From Synechococcus sp. MU1617 (lineage in GTDB: Bacteria > Cyanobacteriota > Cyanobacteriia > PCC-6307 > Cyanobiaceae), in contig NZ_VTLB01000003.1 in assembly GCF_020514235.1 (NCBI RefSeq), forward strand, positions 186,001-250,000: a stretch of DNA of 64,000 nt, in the 5' to 3' direction. How positions within the stretch are numbered: the stretch's first letter is position 1; each line of letters starts with the position of its first letter. A program made the position numbers and the translations under genes. The notes under the pieces are model-generated. The model had not been told where the DNA came from. It did no database searches and worked only from the letters and a program-made list of their open reading frames with translations. Positions 62,794 to 64,000 of this stretch are shown here, piece by piece.

Positions 62794-63992
62794 TGGCGCT
62801 TCCCACCCGCCGATTCGGCCGCACGGAGCTTGAGATCCCTCTCTTGTCTCTTGGGGGAATGCGCTTTCAGCAGAGCTGGACAGACCTCCCTGCTGAAGAG
62901 ATCACGTCTGCGTCGCAGACCCAGCTCGAGGCGACCCTGAGGCGCGCAGTGGATCTGGGTTTTCATCATGTGGAAACGGCTCGGCACTACGGCAGCTCCG
63001 AGCGTCAGCTGGGTTGGGCCCTGCCGCGCACACCCGACCCCTCCCGTCTGCTGCAGAGCAAGGTGCCTCCCCGGCCCGATCCCGATGCCTTCGAAGCGGA
63101 ACTGGAGCTCAGCTTTGAGCGGCTGGGATGTGATCGCCTGGATTTATTGGCCATCCATGGCATCAACCTGCAGGAGCATCTCGAGCAGACCCTTCGGCCT
63201 GGGGGATGCATGGAGGTGGTGCGCCGCTGGCAGGCGGAGGGTCGCATCGGTCACGTGGGCTTCTCCACCCATGGCCCCACAGCCTTGATTGCAGAGGCCT
63301 GCGATTCCGGTGCCTTCGATTACGTGAATCTGCACTGGTATTACATCCGCCAAGACAACAATCCCGCCCTGGATGCGGCCCGCCGTCAGGACATGGGGGT
63401 GTTCATCATCAGTCCCACCGACAAAGGAGGCCATCTGCACACGCCATCCCAACGGCTGTTGGAGCTTTGTGCACCGTTGCATCCCATCGTTTTCAACGAC
63501 CTGTTTTGTCTCCAGGATCCGCGGGTGCACACCATCAGCGTGGGAGCGGCCCGGCCGGAGGATCTCGAGCTTCATCTGGAGGCGTTGCACTTGCTGCCGG
63601 ATGCCGCGTCCTTGATTGCTCCGGTGGATCAGCGGCTTCGGCAAGCGGCCGATGAAGCGCTGGGTCGTGACTGGATGGCCACCTGGTCCGTCGGGCTTCC
63701 GCCTTGGTATGCGACGCCTGGGGGGATCAACCTGCCGGTGTTGCTTTGGTTGTACAACCTTCTGGAGGCCTGGGATCTCGAGAGTTATGCCAAGGCCCGA
63801 TATGGGTTGTTGGGCTCCGGCGGGCACTGGTTTGCCGGTGCCAATGCCGATGGCTTTGATGGGGAGGTCAGTGCCGAAGACCTGCGGAGAGTCCTGCAGG
63901 AGAGCCCATGGCGTCAGCGCATCCCCGAGATCCTGCGCAGCCTCAAGCACCGGCTCAAGGGCGAATCCCAGATGCGCTTGTCGAGCGTCTGA
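62793..63992 (+). CDS. Aldo/keto reductase family protein
   Basis: 399 residues. The N-terminal 270 residues form an aldo/keto reductase barrel: RFGRTELEIPLLSLGGMRF at the start, VETARHYGSSE with the catalytic Tyr near 66, LQSKVPP with the Lys, and LLAIHGIN with the His. The C-terminal 120 residues contain PPWYATPGGINLPVLLWLYN; the matching region of related proteins carries a 4Fe-4S ferredoxin-like motif, but the Cys are missing here. It is coupled to the ferredoxin gene by a one-base overlap, so ferredoxin-linked chemistry is possible. Confidence 0.85.
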   Translation: MALPTRRFGRTELEIPLLSLGGMRFQQSWTDLPAEEITSASQTQLEATLRRAVDLGFHHVETARHYGSSERQLGWALPRTPDPSRLLQSKVPPRPDPDAFEAELELSFERLGCDRLDLLAIHGINLQEHLEQTLRPGGCMEVVRRWQAEGRIGHVGFSTHGPTALIAEACDSGAFDYVNLHWYYIRQDNNPALDAARRQDMGVFIISPTDKGGHLHTPSQRLLELCAPLHPIVFNDLFCLQDPRVHTISVGAARPEDLELHLEALHLLPDAASLIAPVDQRLRQAADEALGRDWMATWSVGLPPWYATPGGINLPVLLWLYNLLEAWDLESYAKARYGLLGSGGHWFAGANADGFDGEVSAEDLRRVLQESPWRQRIPEILRSLKHRLKGESQMRLSSV

Positions 63993-64000
63993 GTGTTCGT

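Overview
The window looks like the chromosome of a marine Synechococcus (picocyanobacterium). RNA polymerase is encoded as separate rpoB, rpoC1 and rpoC2. There is a high-light-inducible protein, Ycf35, several cyanobacterial DUF families (DUF3086, DUF3119, DUF3493, DUF2997) and a GRRM radical-SAM peptide system. Most genes are GC-rich and tightly packed, often with 1-4 bp stop/start overlaps.

Layout. 1-8620: a cell-surface region with a sulfotransferase-TPR-OGT-like fusion protein and two divergent paralogous autotransporter genes; the minus-strand copy is split by an in-frame stop codon. 8620-12896: a minus-strand cluster (MFS transporter, MlaE-type permease, DUF3119, DUF3086, PlsY) suggestive of lipid transport and synthesis. 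12983-20879: tRNA-Gly(TCC) followed by a 7.8 kb A+T-richer island bounded by a repeat of the tRNA 3' end. The island carries a 2154-residue YadA-like repeat adhesin, a DUF6447-like protein and a small secreted protein, and no integrase. 20884-26582: glycogen debranching enzyme, HU, GluQRS, small proteins and a prohibitin-like protein. 26696-33110: a bestrophin-sdhC-sdhA-sdhB run, divergent from a pentameric ligand-gated ion channel (pLGIC) homologue that overlaps a membrane-anchored solute-binding protein. 33154-40122: tRNA-Thr(CGT), DUF3493 overlapping an opposite-strand membrane protein, then rimP-nusA-ylxR-infB. 40233-43508: the GRRM system (grrP, grrA, grrM) plus a secreted protein coupled to it. 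43552-48055: Deg-type protease, rpiA, hisD, rpsT, tatD. 48337-58961: rpoB-rpoC1-rpoC2-hli-rlmN. 59016-63992: Na+/solute symporter, small membrane protein, HEAT-repeat protein, DUF2997-ycf35-ferredoxin-aldo/keto reductase.

The points most worth following are: (1) the pLGIC coupled to a solute-binding protein and divergent from a bestrophin joined to succinate dehydrogenase; (2) the GRRM operon, whose precursor has eight aromatic-X-Asn cyclophane motifs and which has an extra coupled secreted protein; (3) the adhesin island at tRNA-Gly; (4) the split autotransporter beside its intact paralogue; and (5) the sulfotransferase-TPR-OGT fusion. All functions are inferred by reading the sequence; no database search was run.
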